DNA of 64,000 nucleotides from Saccharum officinarum. Taxonomy: Eukaryota; Streptophyta; Magnoliopsida; Poales; Poaceae. Below are positions 1 through 10,357 of the stretch, piece after piece (position 1 is the first letter of the stretch; each line of letters opens with the position of its first letter). The translations under genes were made by a program, and so were the position numbers. The DNA lies in the NCBI GenBank assembly GCA_020631735.1, contig CM036231.1:248001-312000 (forward strand). The letters run 5' to 3'. The notes under the pieces were generated by a model that was given only the letters and a program-made list of their open reading frames with translations, was not told the origin of the DNA and ran no database searches.

Positions 1-5
1 CATTA

Positions 6-279
6 TGTTGGAACTAGCGGTTCTGAACAAGAGTGAGAGATAGAGCGAGAGAGAGGGAGAGAGGACAGAGCTTGGCGATAGAGAAGAGGGGACACACTAG
101 AGTGTTGAACAAGTGAAGATGAGTGGGAGGTGAGGTCCCTTGCCCTTAGTGACCAAGCAATGGCTATTTACAAGTGACCCCTTGGAGGGGTTGAACTTCA
201 CATGACACTACTCTCTAGCTACTAGTTGGGTCTCTTCTAGGGGATACTTGGCCTATATACCTCATGGGCTCCCCTAACA
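6..279 (-). repeat. LTR copy (small LTR family 1), minus orientation
   Basis: A 274-bp block that, read on the minus strand, begins TGTTAGGGGAGCC and ends CTAGTTCCAACA, the TG...CA ends of an LTR. It aligns along its whole length with the inverted block at 3978-4232 (shared stretches such as GGGCAAGGGACCTCACCTCC). The flanks (catta before, atgct after) are not a target-site duplication, and no clear polypurine tract precedes it, so it may be the 5' LTR of an element lying left of the window. Its head-to-head orientation relative to the other copy excludes the two being the LTRs of one normal element. Confidence 0.7.
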
Positions 280-966
280 ATGCTCTTGGCAAAACTTCAG
301 TAGGAGGGGGGCTTCGACAACACTTTAGAGACTACAATGACTCACCCACGCCAACACTTCCATGCAAGGGGCCTCACCATCATCTTCGGTGACTGCAATG
401 ACTAACCGTCGATGCCAACAACTAGAGGGGATTCTCTGACATCTCTAACGTTAACAATAAAAAATATCTTCGTCAATATCTTCAGTGACTATAACAACTT
501 ACCTTCGCTAAAACTTTAGCATGAGGGGCTTCGTGCATATCTTCAGTATGTACACCAACATCGCCTTCATCAACACCTTTGGCACGAGGGCCTTCGTCAA
601 CATCTTCAACATGAGGGGCTTTGCCAACATCTTTGGCGACAATGACAACTCATCTTTGCCAACACATCGGCAAAAGGGCCTTCGCTATCATCTTTGGCCA
701 CTACAACAACTCGAGAGCCTTTGTCGATGCCTTTGACATCAATGTTTATGATGACTTGCCTTTATCACCTGGTTTGAGGGGCTGAATCAACTCATTCAGT
801 ACCGAGGTCTACTTCATCTTCCTCGACCACTTCGGTTCGAGGGGCTCACTAACAACTTTGGTCTGGACATCTACTTCTACTACTATTGCTACTATGATTA
901 TGTCAACTACAACAAGCACAACTAAATATTTGGTCACAAGTGCCAGCCAAGAGGAGGTAGGGGAGG
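280..966 (+). repeat. Degenerate tandem array of purine-tract units, part 1
   Basis: About ten imperfect units of 40-60 bp, each holding a short purine run of the form AGGGGCTTC followed by a segment like gccaacatcttcggcgac and a tgactacaacaac-type tail. Open frames here are by-products of the repeat. The same unit type recurs on the opposite strand at 49500-49986 and 57781-58060. The array continues the internal region of an LTR element whose 3' part resumes at 3357, the solo LTR 972-3351 having landed in it. Function unknown; the resemblance of each purine run to a polypurine tract is discussed as a finding. Confidence 0.6.
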
Positions 967-1799
967 ATACTTGAAAGGTCCTTGTTTGGTTTTGGTAATT
1001 GAGTGACAAACTTAGGTGGACTAATTGTGTTTAATGTGAGATACACATGAGATTAGTCCACAGGTGATGGTGTTATGGAGGAGCTCATTGCATATGAGAC
1101 ATGACATGGAGTCATGTGGCCAAGGTGGCGAAGATCAAGATGAGGCTTGGCTTGACGGACCGGTTGCAAGTGTGAAGGGCAAGTCAGAGGCTTTGGAGCG
1201 ATGGACCGTGAGGCGGTGAAGCTTGAGCAAGACTTGACGCCGATGGACCGACACAATGGTGAAGAGCAAGTGAGGTCAAGATCGATGGACCAAGGTCACA
1301 TGATGATATAAAGTGGATCATATGATTTGTGATATGGTTGGTGCATGTGTTGCATCAACGTTGGAGGAGATGGAGTGGAATGCGCAAGGCAAAGATATAA
1401 CATAGGGCATTTCAATTTCACTGGTCATAGGTGTGTAGAGAAGTTGATGACTGAGTTTAGGATAGATGGCCGTACTATCAAGAGGGGCAAACTTGTTTGC
1501 ATATCAGTCATCTAGTGCCACTTGAGCGATCTAACTTTGCATACGTGTTAGGATCAAGTGGCGAGGCAAGTTGAGTGCCTAACTCCTCAGAGAAAATGAT
1601 TGTGAAAATGCTAACACACATGCACAAGGTGGTGATCACTTGTTGGTGTTGGCACATTTGCGAAGGCGATGGAGTTTGAGCGGTTGAGAGGGGTTTAGGA
1701 TCCTCTCTCCCCCCCGCCGAGCTTGCGAGGCGGGATTCAGGCATTTTCAAGAAATAGAAATGATCAATTTCCTTTACGCCGAAGGTTGGAAGAAGTGGC

Positions 1800-2270
1800 G
1801 AAGTCACGTAACAAGTTTACGCTGAGAAACACGCGACAGACGTGCATGACACACATGACAGACACGGCTGTGCAGTGTCTGTCGCCTATCCCTAGTGGCA
1901 CGGCGCGAGGCTATGTGGAGTGGCGCGATAGACGCGCGGGCGTTCACATGACAGACGCTGACATCAGCGTCTGTCAGCTTCATGCTGAGAAGGTGAGCAG
2001 CTTTACACTGCATTAGACACAGGACGGCGTCTTTTGGCCTCCCGTCAGACGCGTCTATCGGCCTAGAGCACGGTTTGGAGCTCTCTGTGCCGCGTCTGTC
2101 GCAGCGACAGATGCTGGTGGCTTCGGCGTGGGACACATCTGTCTCTAGGGATTCGACCGTTGGCTTTTTGGTTGAGCAGGACACGTGGCGATGTTTGAGA
2201 GCGACAGACGCTAGGGTCGCATCTGTTGGATGGGCGACACACGCGTCTGTCACCCCTGAAATCTGCCCAG
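1800..2270. repeat. Cluster of dyad motifs CAGACGCG/CGCGTCTG inside the solo LTR
   Basis: The stretch upstream of the LTR TATA box carries many copies of GACAGACGCG and its complement CGCGTCTGTC, often as inverted pairs such as GACAGACGCTGACATCAGCG followed by TCTGTC (around 1953-1976). The related LTR at 29231-30107 has, at the matching place, a different but analogous dyad (CCGGACGCGCCGGTC). Position upstream of the promoter suggests enhancer or silencing-related repeats; that is inference. Confidence 0.55.
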
Positions 2271-2302
2271 TGAATTGCTAACGACTATATTCATTTGTGG
2301 GG

Positions 2303-2312
2303 CTATAAATAG
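2303..2312 (+). promoter_or_regulatory. TATA box of solo LTR
   Basis: CTATAAATAG, a good plant TATA box, about 1.33 kb into the 2.38-kb solo LTR and followed about 30 bp downstream by the likely start region of the R segment. Confidence 0.6.
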
Positions 2313-3356
2313 AAGTGGTGGCTGGCCTTGGGCGTTAGCTGAGCACCCTTAGGCCTTGGTGGCTTGTGTTGGTGTGCTTGGGAGCCCTCTAACTCACTTG
2401 TGATTAATAGTGTTCATCCGATCAAGTGAGTGAGCGATCCTAGTGCGATTGCATTGAGAGATTACATCGAGTGGCACTAGGTGATCATGTTGCAAGCCGG
2501 TGGTGCTTGTTACTCTTGGAGGTTGCCACCTCTTAGATGGTTTGGTGGCTTGTGGCTCAGTCGAAGCTTGCAAGAAGATTGTGCGAGGCTCCAGAGAAGC
2601 TTTGTGAGGGGGATTGTGCTCACCCCGCGGGGATCGCGAAGAGCAACTCTAGTATAGCGTGTCATTGAGCTACCACACTTGATGGTAGATTCTTGCAGTG
2701 CCTTTTGAGAGGCTCGGTGTGTGACCAATTAGCCACCGAACCACGAGGTGTTGGTCGACACAACAGGGACTAGCTTGGTGGCAACCAAGTGAACCTCGGT
2801 GAAAAATCACCGTGTCAACTTTGTGTTCATCTTCTTGGTGGTTTGCTCTCCGATACACAAGCTTGTATTTACACTCATATATATACTTATGCTTGTGTAG
2901 TTGCTCTTGTAATTAGTTTGCTTGTGTAGCTTGCTAGTTACCTTCTTGCTTGTGTAGCTAGAAGTAGTTCTCTTGTCTTGCTTAGTTTGTGTAGCTAAGT
3001 AAGTTGAGCTCTAAGCTTTAGCTTGTGTAGCTTTGTCTTTGAGCTTTGCTAGTGAGCTTAGGCTTTGTGCGCTTTGCTTACTAGAATTGTGTAGGAGCTC
3101 CCTCGGTGTGAAAAGTACTAGTGCATAGGTTTGTGTGACCTTGCTCTAGAATTGGTTAGGTGAGCTCTTGCTAAGGAAAGCACCTTAGTTGCTTAATTAG
3201 GATCTTTGTGAGGTGCTTGTGAATTTAGATAGAGGGGTGTAGTCTTGACTAGACCGATAATTTTAATTCCGCATTTGTTTTGGTTAGCCGGCGTGATTAA
3301 GTTTTAGAAAGAACTATTCACCCTCCTCTAGTCCGCCATCTTGACCCTACAATACT

Positions 3357-3977
3357 GGAGGACCTGACACTCTAGAGGGTGAAGCCTTTTGCTTGATGCT
3401 CATGAGAGAAAATTTGCAGGCTTACTACACCCATTCGTGAAGTGAAGGTGTGTCTCCAAGTGAAGCCTCAAATGAAGGCAAAGATCTGCATGCAAAGAAG
3501 GTCCTAGAGATGAAGTCTACGCAGTGAGAGGTCCCAGAGAAAAGATTTGCACACTGAGAAGGTCCTAGAGGTAAAGACCTGCGTGTTGAGCAGAGCTAAC
3601 AATTCATGTCATAGAAGCGGCCAAGGAAGTCGAAGCCCAAATATGAAGATACCACAGAGATCGACATCAATGCACTTGGAGTTCATGGCTTACTGAGTTA
3701 ACACATGTATAGACTAGAGTCATGTGCATGCTCTTTTTTCCATGCCCTTTTTTCCCACAGGGTTTTCAGGATGGAGTTTTTAATGAGGCGCACACGCATA
3801 GGTTGTAAAGGCAATCCTCATGGCCAGGGTTCGAGTTCAATTTGCACCTCGTCTAGTACGAGCATCTATTAGGTTATGTTGTACCATACATAGCCCAATA
3901 GTTGATGGGCTACTGTTGTGAGAGCCCATATTCGGTTATGTTGTGCCATACATAGCCTAATAGTAGAGGGGGCTACT
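3357..3977 (+). other. 3' internal region of a small LTR element with duplicated PPT/LTR junction
   Basis: This stretch is the continuation of the internal region interrupted at 966. It ends in a polypurine tract (AGAGGGGGCTAC) directly before the LTR at 3978. A run like the 3' untranslated part of copia-type elements (cccacagggttttcagg, then tttttaatgaggcgc) is seen at about 3750-3790. A 62-bp segment spanning PPT-like sequence and LTR start is duplicated in tandem (from 3872 and from 3934). No protein can be recognised. Confidence 0.55.
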
Positions 3978-4232
3978 GTTGTTGGAGCCCATGAGGTATA
4001 TGGGTCAAATCTCCCCTTAGAAGAGGCCCAACTAATAGCTAGCATAGTGTCATGTGAAATCCAACCTCACAAGGGGCCACTTGTAAGTAGCCATTGCTCA
4101 TGCACATGAGGGCAAGGGACCTCACCTCCCACTCGTTTCCACTTGTTCAAAACGGTAGTACGCCCCTTTCCACCGTCAAGCTCTCTCCTCCCTCCCTCCC
4201 CCTCTCTGTCCTCAGAACTGTTAGTTCAAACA
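3978..4232 (+). repeat. LTR copy (small LTR family 1), plus orientation, 3' LTR
   Basis: 255-bp block from TGTTGTTGGAGCC to AGTTCAAACA, directly preceded by the purine tract AGAGGGGGCTAC, hence the 3' LTR of a plus-strand element. It is homologous, in inverted orientation, to 6-279. The sequence just beyond (4233-4330) repeats taacatactattgtg twice. Confidence 0.65.
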
Positions 4233-4339
4233 CTTTATTTAACATACTATTGTGGTCAACACTCACGGATCTTTGTCACTCAATAATTAGTTAACATACT
4301 ATTGTGATCCACACTCCATAATCAATAGTTCAATAATTA

Positions 4340-4690
4340 TTTAACACTCATGGATCTAAGCATCAGATATGTATGAGGACGATCTTTGTCAATAATTAAT
4401 TGACCACTAAGAATTTTAGATATAGCCTCACAATCAGTCATCAGAGCATAGTAGCAGTTTTAAAATTTGTAATTCTTTCCCTTTTGATAGAAGAGCAAAT
4501 ATAGCGAAAGCTTCAGCTTTAGTTGCTGATTTACAACTAATATTCTAATAAATATCTGAAAAAACAATGGTATCGTCTTTACAAATGATGTATGACAAAC
4601 TAGCTGTATTTTTAACAAATGAAGCGTCACACTCCCCTTTGTATAAATCAACAACAGTGCCATCATCAGGAACCTTAATGGAATTCCATA
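4340..4690 (-). pseudogene. Decayed RNase H-like (RVT_3 type) fragment
   Basis: Read on the minus strand, the region gives a broken protein with the order expected of the plant RNase H-like domain found in LINE-derived reverse transcriptases: VPDDGTVVDLYKGECDASF, then SLSYIICKDD, then SATKAEAFAIFALLSKGKEL, then, after a frame change, DCEAISKILSG. The acidic residues of the DASF, AEA and DC motifs are visible. At least one stop and one frameshift break it. Family assignment rests on motif order only. Confidence 0.5.
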
Positions 4691-4924
4691 ACCGTAAATT
4701 AATGTTTCAATTGATGAAATGGATAACTACAAATTCTTATATCCTTATCCTTAGTATCTTTATTCTCAATGATATACCCTCCTGTTTAGTCAAATGCTCC
4801 AAAAATAGTGTCTAGTCTAAAAAGTCTCTAACACCATCCTCATATGACATAACATCAAAGATATTTAGATATCTAGGATAAATACAGTTGATGGATCACT
4901 CAAACTAGCAGGAGCTATTAAGAA

Positions 4925-5657
4925 TCACGAAGCAAGAATTGGCTTCACAAACTTAGAGTTCATGTCCTTAAAACCACATATATTAGCCTTAATTCGTTTT
5001 TTAGTAGATATTCTTTCATCCAAGTATAGGTTATCACCAATCTTAACTTCATGAGGAAATTGCTCCACAATATGATCTTCAGGACAATCATGAAGGCTAT
5101 GAGAACCTGTAGTGCATTGTGCAATAAGAAAATGTACCAAGTAAATAACTAGAAATGCAAATAGAAAAGAAAAGAAAGGTAAACCAGCAACCATGCAGTC
5201 ACAATGAAAAAAGAGAAACAACCACATTCAAAACTGGAGAATGTTTACTTAGCATGTACCTGCGTTTGTAGAAAATGATCTATACAGACCTCACAAGATA
5301 ATCTGAGACATTGAAGTACCAATTGCAACAAATATGGTAGATTGTCAGGTTCAAAGGAAGAAATGCAACAAGTACACAATATATTTTTTCCTATATTAAG
5401 CAAAGCTAGAACAACATATGTTCACATAACAGGTATTTTACTTGTGTTTGGCACTAGTGGCATTGCAGGATTTTTTTCTAGCGCCTTCCAATGTAGGAAA
5501 CATGGTTCCCAAGAATGGACCACCGACAAACACAGATGCTGATGAAGAACCTGCATGATTGAATGCAGTACTTGTTAAAGAGTGTTATTTTACCTGAATG
5601 TGACACACTTGGCATTCCATGGTTTTTTGCATTATCAGCCAATGTACTGGACATAAT
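4925..5657 (-). CDS. Exons of an unidentified minus-strand gene (3' part)
   Basis: Four segments look like real exons. 5657-5594 (acceptor TTTCATAG, donor GTAAAATA), 5550-5442 (acceptor CATGCAG, donor GTAAAATAC) and 5302-5260 (acceptor GTCTCAG, donor GTACATG) join in a consistent phase and give a serine/glycine-rich peptide including SASVFVGGPFLGTMFPTLEG and LSCEVCIDHFLQTQ. A terminal exon 5106-4925 (acceptor CACTACAG) encodes HSLHDCPEDHIVEQFPHE to the stop, with an acidic/basic mix and no recognisable domain. The phase between the third and fourth segments does not match, so an exon is missing, a splice site is misread, or the gene is decaying. Upstream exons should lie beyond 5657. Product not recognised. 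Confidence 0.45.
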
Positions 5658-7625
5658 CTATGAAACACAAATTATGGAATCTCTTGTAACAAGTGAGTAT
5701 TTTTATTATCAGTTCGTTAGAGAAGGGATAAAAATATGCAACAAACCAAATGATAAATAAAGGTTAGCACAATGTCTTTCAAAACATCTTTTATAGCTAC
5801 AATTATGGTAACACAAGAAAACACCATACATACTTTTACATAAACAAAGAAGAACAAGGTCATACATAAAATCAATAATCAAGCACTGTTCTTGCACTAT
5901 ACCAACAAAAGCATAGCGAACAAGCATAGACAGACCGGTTAGCTGCAACTGAACCCCTACCACGTAATTAGCACAATACCAATTAATATTTAATTAAGAA
6001 CACTAAACAAAAGAAATTAATCTTATTTACATATGCAGTACACAAAATGACAACATGCATCCTTCTGTATAAATGGTCACAATATATAAACAATTATGTT
6101 CAACAACTTACATCCTTCTGTATAAATGGTCACAATATACAAATAATTATGGTCAACAGTACTTTGAACAAAAGGAAGCAAGAATAAATTTCAGTGGGTG
6201 GATACATAGCATCCAAAATAAATTTAAGGACGCAAGAATAATTTTTCAAACATAGGAGTTGTGGAAAGGAAACAACTAGTAGGAAAAATATTTTGAAAGA
6301 GGCAACAATCATATACTGCTTGCAATAAAATAGTTGTAGACGACACCCAACCAGATCCATTTTAAAACAAGAATAAATTTTGTAGATGACACCCAATTGG
6401 ATCCAACAACAAATCTGGTGCAAAAACTAAATAGTTGTAGACGATTTATTAAACATATTTTGGTGGCACATGTGTGAATATTTACAAAATGTTACGCTCG
6501 GGAAAAAACCAGAAGTGATGAGACCGAGGGAAGCACAAGAATTAACTCAAAATCTGCTAGGGGCCATCTCCTTGTGAACCGGCCAGAGGGGGTGCCAGTG
6601 TTGGTGCCGATGACCCAATGTCAGGCGGGTGCGGGGCATCCTGTCTCCTCCACCTCGTGCCGCCCTACTCTTTCTCTCAAGGTTCTGGTTCGTGGAGTAG
6701 GATAGGTTCAACCCGGGTTCATCAAGAACGACAAGAGGAGGGTTTCAGAGGGATGAAGACACTGATAACCAGGTGCCTAGATAACCAGGCCGGATGGGAA
6801 TCAGTTGCTGCTGGGCCACCCAAACCATGTCCAGGAAAAAATGACTAGATTGAAAAGTGAAAAGAAGACTTAACATATAGTAACATTCACAAGCACCAAA
6901 AATACGGATGGTAAAATCATATACCCTTATAAAGCTAAACTCCACTATATGATTTCTCTCTTCATGCAAGGTGTCCACATCATTCCCCACTAAGTTCATG
7001 TCATCTCTTATTAATTAAAAAATATCCACATCATCTCTGTCATTTGCAATACTTTTAATCTTTAATCTATTACATGCACGTCATCTATATACTTTTTTGT
7101 TTCATCACCTATTTCTCTATAATATAATCAAATATTCTATTGGTTTTTCTTCTACTAGCTTACCGATTTTTACCAGATTTAATACAATAAAATAACATGC
7201 AAATCAAATTCATATATATACAATACCATAGAGTAATGCTATGTATATAACAGATTTATTTTTAAGAAAGTCCCACAGCAATGCACTGGGTATGCTTGTA
7301 GTTAAAAAGAAAAATAATTGCTAGTGTAGATAAAGTTTTTGTAGCTTTCATAAGCAACGCACCGATTGCTCATTGAGTTGGTAAAAAATTATCCATCCAG
7401 AGCTTCACAAAAGCAAGAACGTTCACACGATGGCACAAGTAGCACCTTGCATACCCCTATACCTGTCAAATGAAAAAACATGGTGATTAGTTTCAACCAA
7501 AACCATGCACTACTGAAAACAAATATGTACCGGAGGCATCAACATGGTCAAGAATTAAAACTTTGTCCATAGTAGAAAATTTATATTTTATGACAATACT
7601 TTTTCACGATGATAATGTTGCATCC
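5658..7625. other. AT-rich non-coding region, possible introns and 5' end of the 4.9-5.7 kb gene
   Basis: Mostly AT-rich sequence without convincing coding frames. A GC-richer island at about 6560-6850 could be a first exon or 5' UTR of the minus-strand gene downstream, but no clear start codon plus splice donor is seen. Short local duplications occur, for example the cctt-ctgtataaatggtcacaatata segment repeated near 6060 and 6117. The host sequence resumes after the solo LTR at 7980. Confidence 0.3.
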
Positions 7626-7979
7626 TGTTGGAGTTGTTCCAAATTCACTTCAGGATATTGGTGGGGCTTCAGACGAAGCGAAGCGGAGGCCCGTTGTCGG
7701 AGGCTTAGGCCGTTGCCGCGCCCTAGTGCACACATGGGGGGTGCGGGGGGCGGAGCCCCCGCGGTACGGTATATATGCCCTTGCTAAGGTTTCGTGGAGA
7801 CTTGATTCTCTTGTAAGCCGCCACAGGCGTGTAACCCCAAACTCTTGAGATAATGAGATTGTTGCCGGCTGGTGCCCGTGGTTTTTCCCCTTCGCATTGA
7901 AGGGGTTTTCCACGTAAATCGTGTGTCTCCGCTGTGATTGATTTCGTTTACTTCATATTTCTATACGTCGTTCATAACA
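7626..7979 (+). mobile_element. Solo LTR (354 bp), copia-like
   Basis: Runs from TGTTGGAGTTGTTCC to CGTTCATAACA with TGTTG/..AACA ends. It contains a segment typical of short grass copia LTRs: ttgccggctggtgcccgtgg followed by ggttttccacgtaaatc. Left flank gcatcc and right flank gcatc share GCATC, a 5-bp TSD with one extra C at the left junction. A TATA-like ggtatatatgccc is at about 7769. No internal region is present. Confidence 0.7.
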
Positions 7980-9080
7980 GCATCAATATTGTAATGTTAA
8001 ACAATTTGTATTCTAAGTTACTACTTACTAGCACTCAAATTTTAGAAGGGTTTACCTATGACCATCCTAAATCAAAGAGTATTGTAATTTTAGGTACTAA
8101 CACTCAAAATTTTAGGTACTAACACTCAAAATTCAAAAAAATGGTTTAAACTTGGACCATCCTAAATCTAGGAGCGGTTAACTAATGCTCTGTCGATGTA
8201 GTTGTACCATCCCAAAAGCAGTATATTCTTATGATATGGCGATAGAGGAATGTTACATTGCCGTATGCTTGGTTCTAGTATAATTACTCTGGCACAACCT
8301 TTATTTATTTGATTAAAATTTTCCACATTTACTCTGGCACAAATAGGTGTGAGATCTGAGATGCAGTGACGATCAACGAATACAGTTGACAAACTAGTAA
8401 AAACTAGGGTTGGATAATAATCCTGCAAACTAGTAAGCAAACTAGGCCGTACGCCTGCGTTATCGCGCCCGTTGAGCTCGACCAGAAAGCGAGCGAGCCG
8501 GTTCCGGTCCCCCGTCCACATCTTCCACGCGCAGCACGCTTCAATAAATAAATCAACAGGCGCGCCGGAACCATGCGATGCCCATCCACGTCTGCATGAT
8601 CCAGCTGGGATGATGTTCCCATCACCAGGCTCCGCCTCCGCGTGGAGCTACACTATTGCAGTAGCTGGCAGGGAAAGAAGAACCGAAGCTGGGGGCAGGA
8701 ATCTTGGAGGGTCACTGATCAGGGGAGGGCCAAGCTGCCATTGCCAGGGCGTGAGATGGATTTGCGCGAAACAGGACAGGATGTTCCTTCCTTTGCAAAA
8801 AGCCAAGGGTCATGGAAAAGGATTGCCACTGCCATGTCATATGCTTAGCCTGCTGCACTTTTCGCCCCTAGTCCCTAGATATTCACAAGGACGTGATCTT
8901 GATGGGTAATTTTGTTTGGTGTTTATCGATCCCTCGATAAAACTTGTGATGCTTGCGGCGTAAATGATGGCCAAAGCACAAAATTCCTAACAAACACCTC
9001 AAACAGTGTCTTATGCTCCTAATAAGATTTATAACATGAAGGCATCTAAGTATAGACTATCATGAAACAAATTGAGACTA
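7980..9080. other. Non-coding stretch
   Basis: No gene supported. A short direct repeat of ggtactaacactcaaaatt occurs at about 8093-8133. The segment 8420-8900 is more GC-rich and has overlapping open frames on both strands, none with recognisable motifs or splice context. Confidence 0.3.
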
Positions 9081-9495
9081 CTAGAATTCATGGCACTACT
9101 GCACAAAACTTCTTTAGGGGCGGTTAAATTGGGTTTTCAGGGGTGGTTTGCCCAACCGCAACTATGCCACTGATTGTAAAGATGGGGGTCTCTAGCGACG
9201 GGCTTTTAACTGCCCCTGAAAATCCATTTCTAGATACGGTTCTATTAGAAAATATGCCCCTGAAAATTGTATTTTCAAGAGCGGTTGCAGTAGGAAAACC
9301 GTCCCTGAAAATATATTTTGAGGGGCGGTTTAAATACATGAACCACCACTGAAAATGGATTATCAGGACCGGCTCAAATACGAAAACCGCCCCTGTAAAT
9401 GAATTTTCAGGGGTGGCTGCTGCAATACAACCGTCCTTGAAAATGTTTTTTTCGATGACGGTTGTGGTAATGCAACCGTCCTAGAATTCATGGCA
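9081..9495. mobile_element. Palindrome-rich insertion flanked by a 15-bp direct repeat
   Basis: The 15-bp sequence ctagaattcatggca occurs at 9081-9095 and again at 9481-9495. Between them is a block that starts CACTACTGCACAAAA, as grass CACTA elements do. It is filled with alternating inverted copies of TTTCAGGGGCGGTT and AACCGCCCCTGAAAA (about eight, some degenerate), the pattern of CACTA subterminal repeats. No matching TIR is present at the right end, and a 15-bp duplication is not the 3-bp TSD of CACTA elements. It is either a deletion derivative or a different kind of insertion. Confidence 0.5.
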
Positions 9496-10357
9496 TTGTT
9501 TCCTCGCGGGCCACACGTTTAGTTTATTAAAAATATGATTGCGAGAGATCGACAAGCGTGTGACATGTGAGCTCGTGACATTTGCTTCCGTGCCGTCCTC
9601 CTTGTGACCATCACCATACGCGTGTGACGATTCTTGACTAAACAAGTCTTTTCTTTTTTTTTCATTATATATACAAATCTGGAATTACATCACAACAAAA
9701 CTTACTAATTAAAAAAATAGTGATGTTTGGCTCCATATTTCCCTTGCATATCTGAACCAAACCAGTTACATTCGCGAAGATACTAAAGGGAGTTCTTAAT
9801 TTTCAATGGGGCCTTTACCTTCCAGATCAATTTGTTTAATAAGTTGACTACCTCTAAACAAAATAGAGCTTCTAAATCAATTTTTTGTTCCATAAATTAT
9901 ATGAACAATGTCAGAGTATCAATTGGAGTTGTTTTTTATTAAAAAACAGATAGGAGTAGCAAAACAAAGTTGTGGTCGATGATGTTACCAGAGCAAGTTA
10001 TTAGGATGTACGTACATCAGCTAAGTACGTTTAACTCGGCCAAACAATGAAGAAACATCACTTCTGAATGTTTATAGCGCGACGGCAGGTTGCCATCGCA
10101 TGATTTCGTTGCGTACAACCTTCAAATTTACTGTAAAGGAAGGGTCAGCCGCCTACAACCACCTACATTAATTAATTTGTGTGAACGAGGATCATGTGAG
10201 AATGAGATCAGTGGTGTTTTCATCTTTTTAAATATCAATTTGCTCAGAGATATACATGTGTATCCACCTCTATAAGTATACGTCACATCCTATTATTATG
10301 AGCATCTATGTAATAATATAAACACCCTATTTTTCATTTCGCTGCTTTTTTACAGAA
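9496..10357. other. Non-coding stretch next to Helitron
   Basis: AT-rich, no coding frame, splice pattern or repeat that can be supported. Confidence 0.3.

Larger units (their letters stand above)
972..3351 (+). mobile_element. Solo LTR (2.38 kb) with perfect TSD
   Basis: The block starts TGAAAGGTCC and ends GACCCTACA. It is flanked on both sides by the 5-bp duplication ATACT (967-971 and 3352-3356), so it is a complete solo LTR left by recombination between two LTRs. It contains a TATA box (2303-2312) that would drive transcription rightwards, with about 1 kb of R/U5-like sequence rich in gcttgtgtagct repeats (about 2880-3110). There is no internal coding sequence. Its first 40 bp resemble the start of the LTR fragment at 29231-30107 on the minus strand, so the two belong to related families. 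Superfamily not assigned. Confidence 0.88.

Noticed and set aside
521..736. Small secreted protein (71 codons)
   Set aside because: The frame is produced by the purine-tract repeat unit; its phrases repeat with the DNA period.
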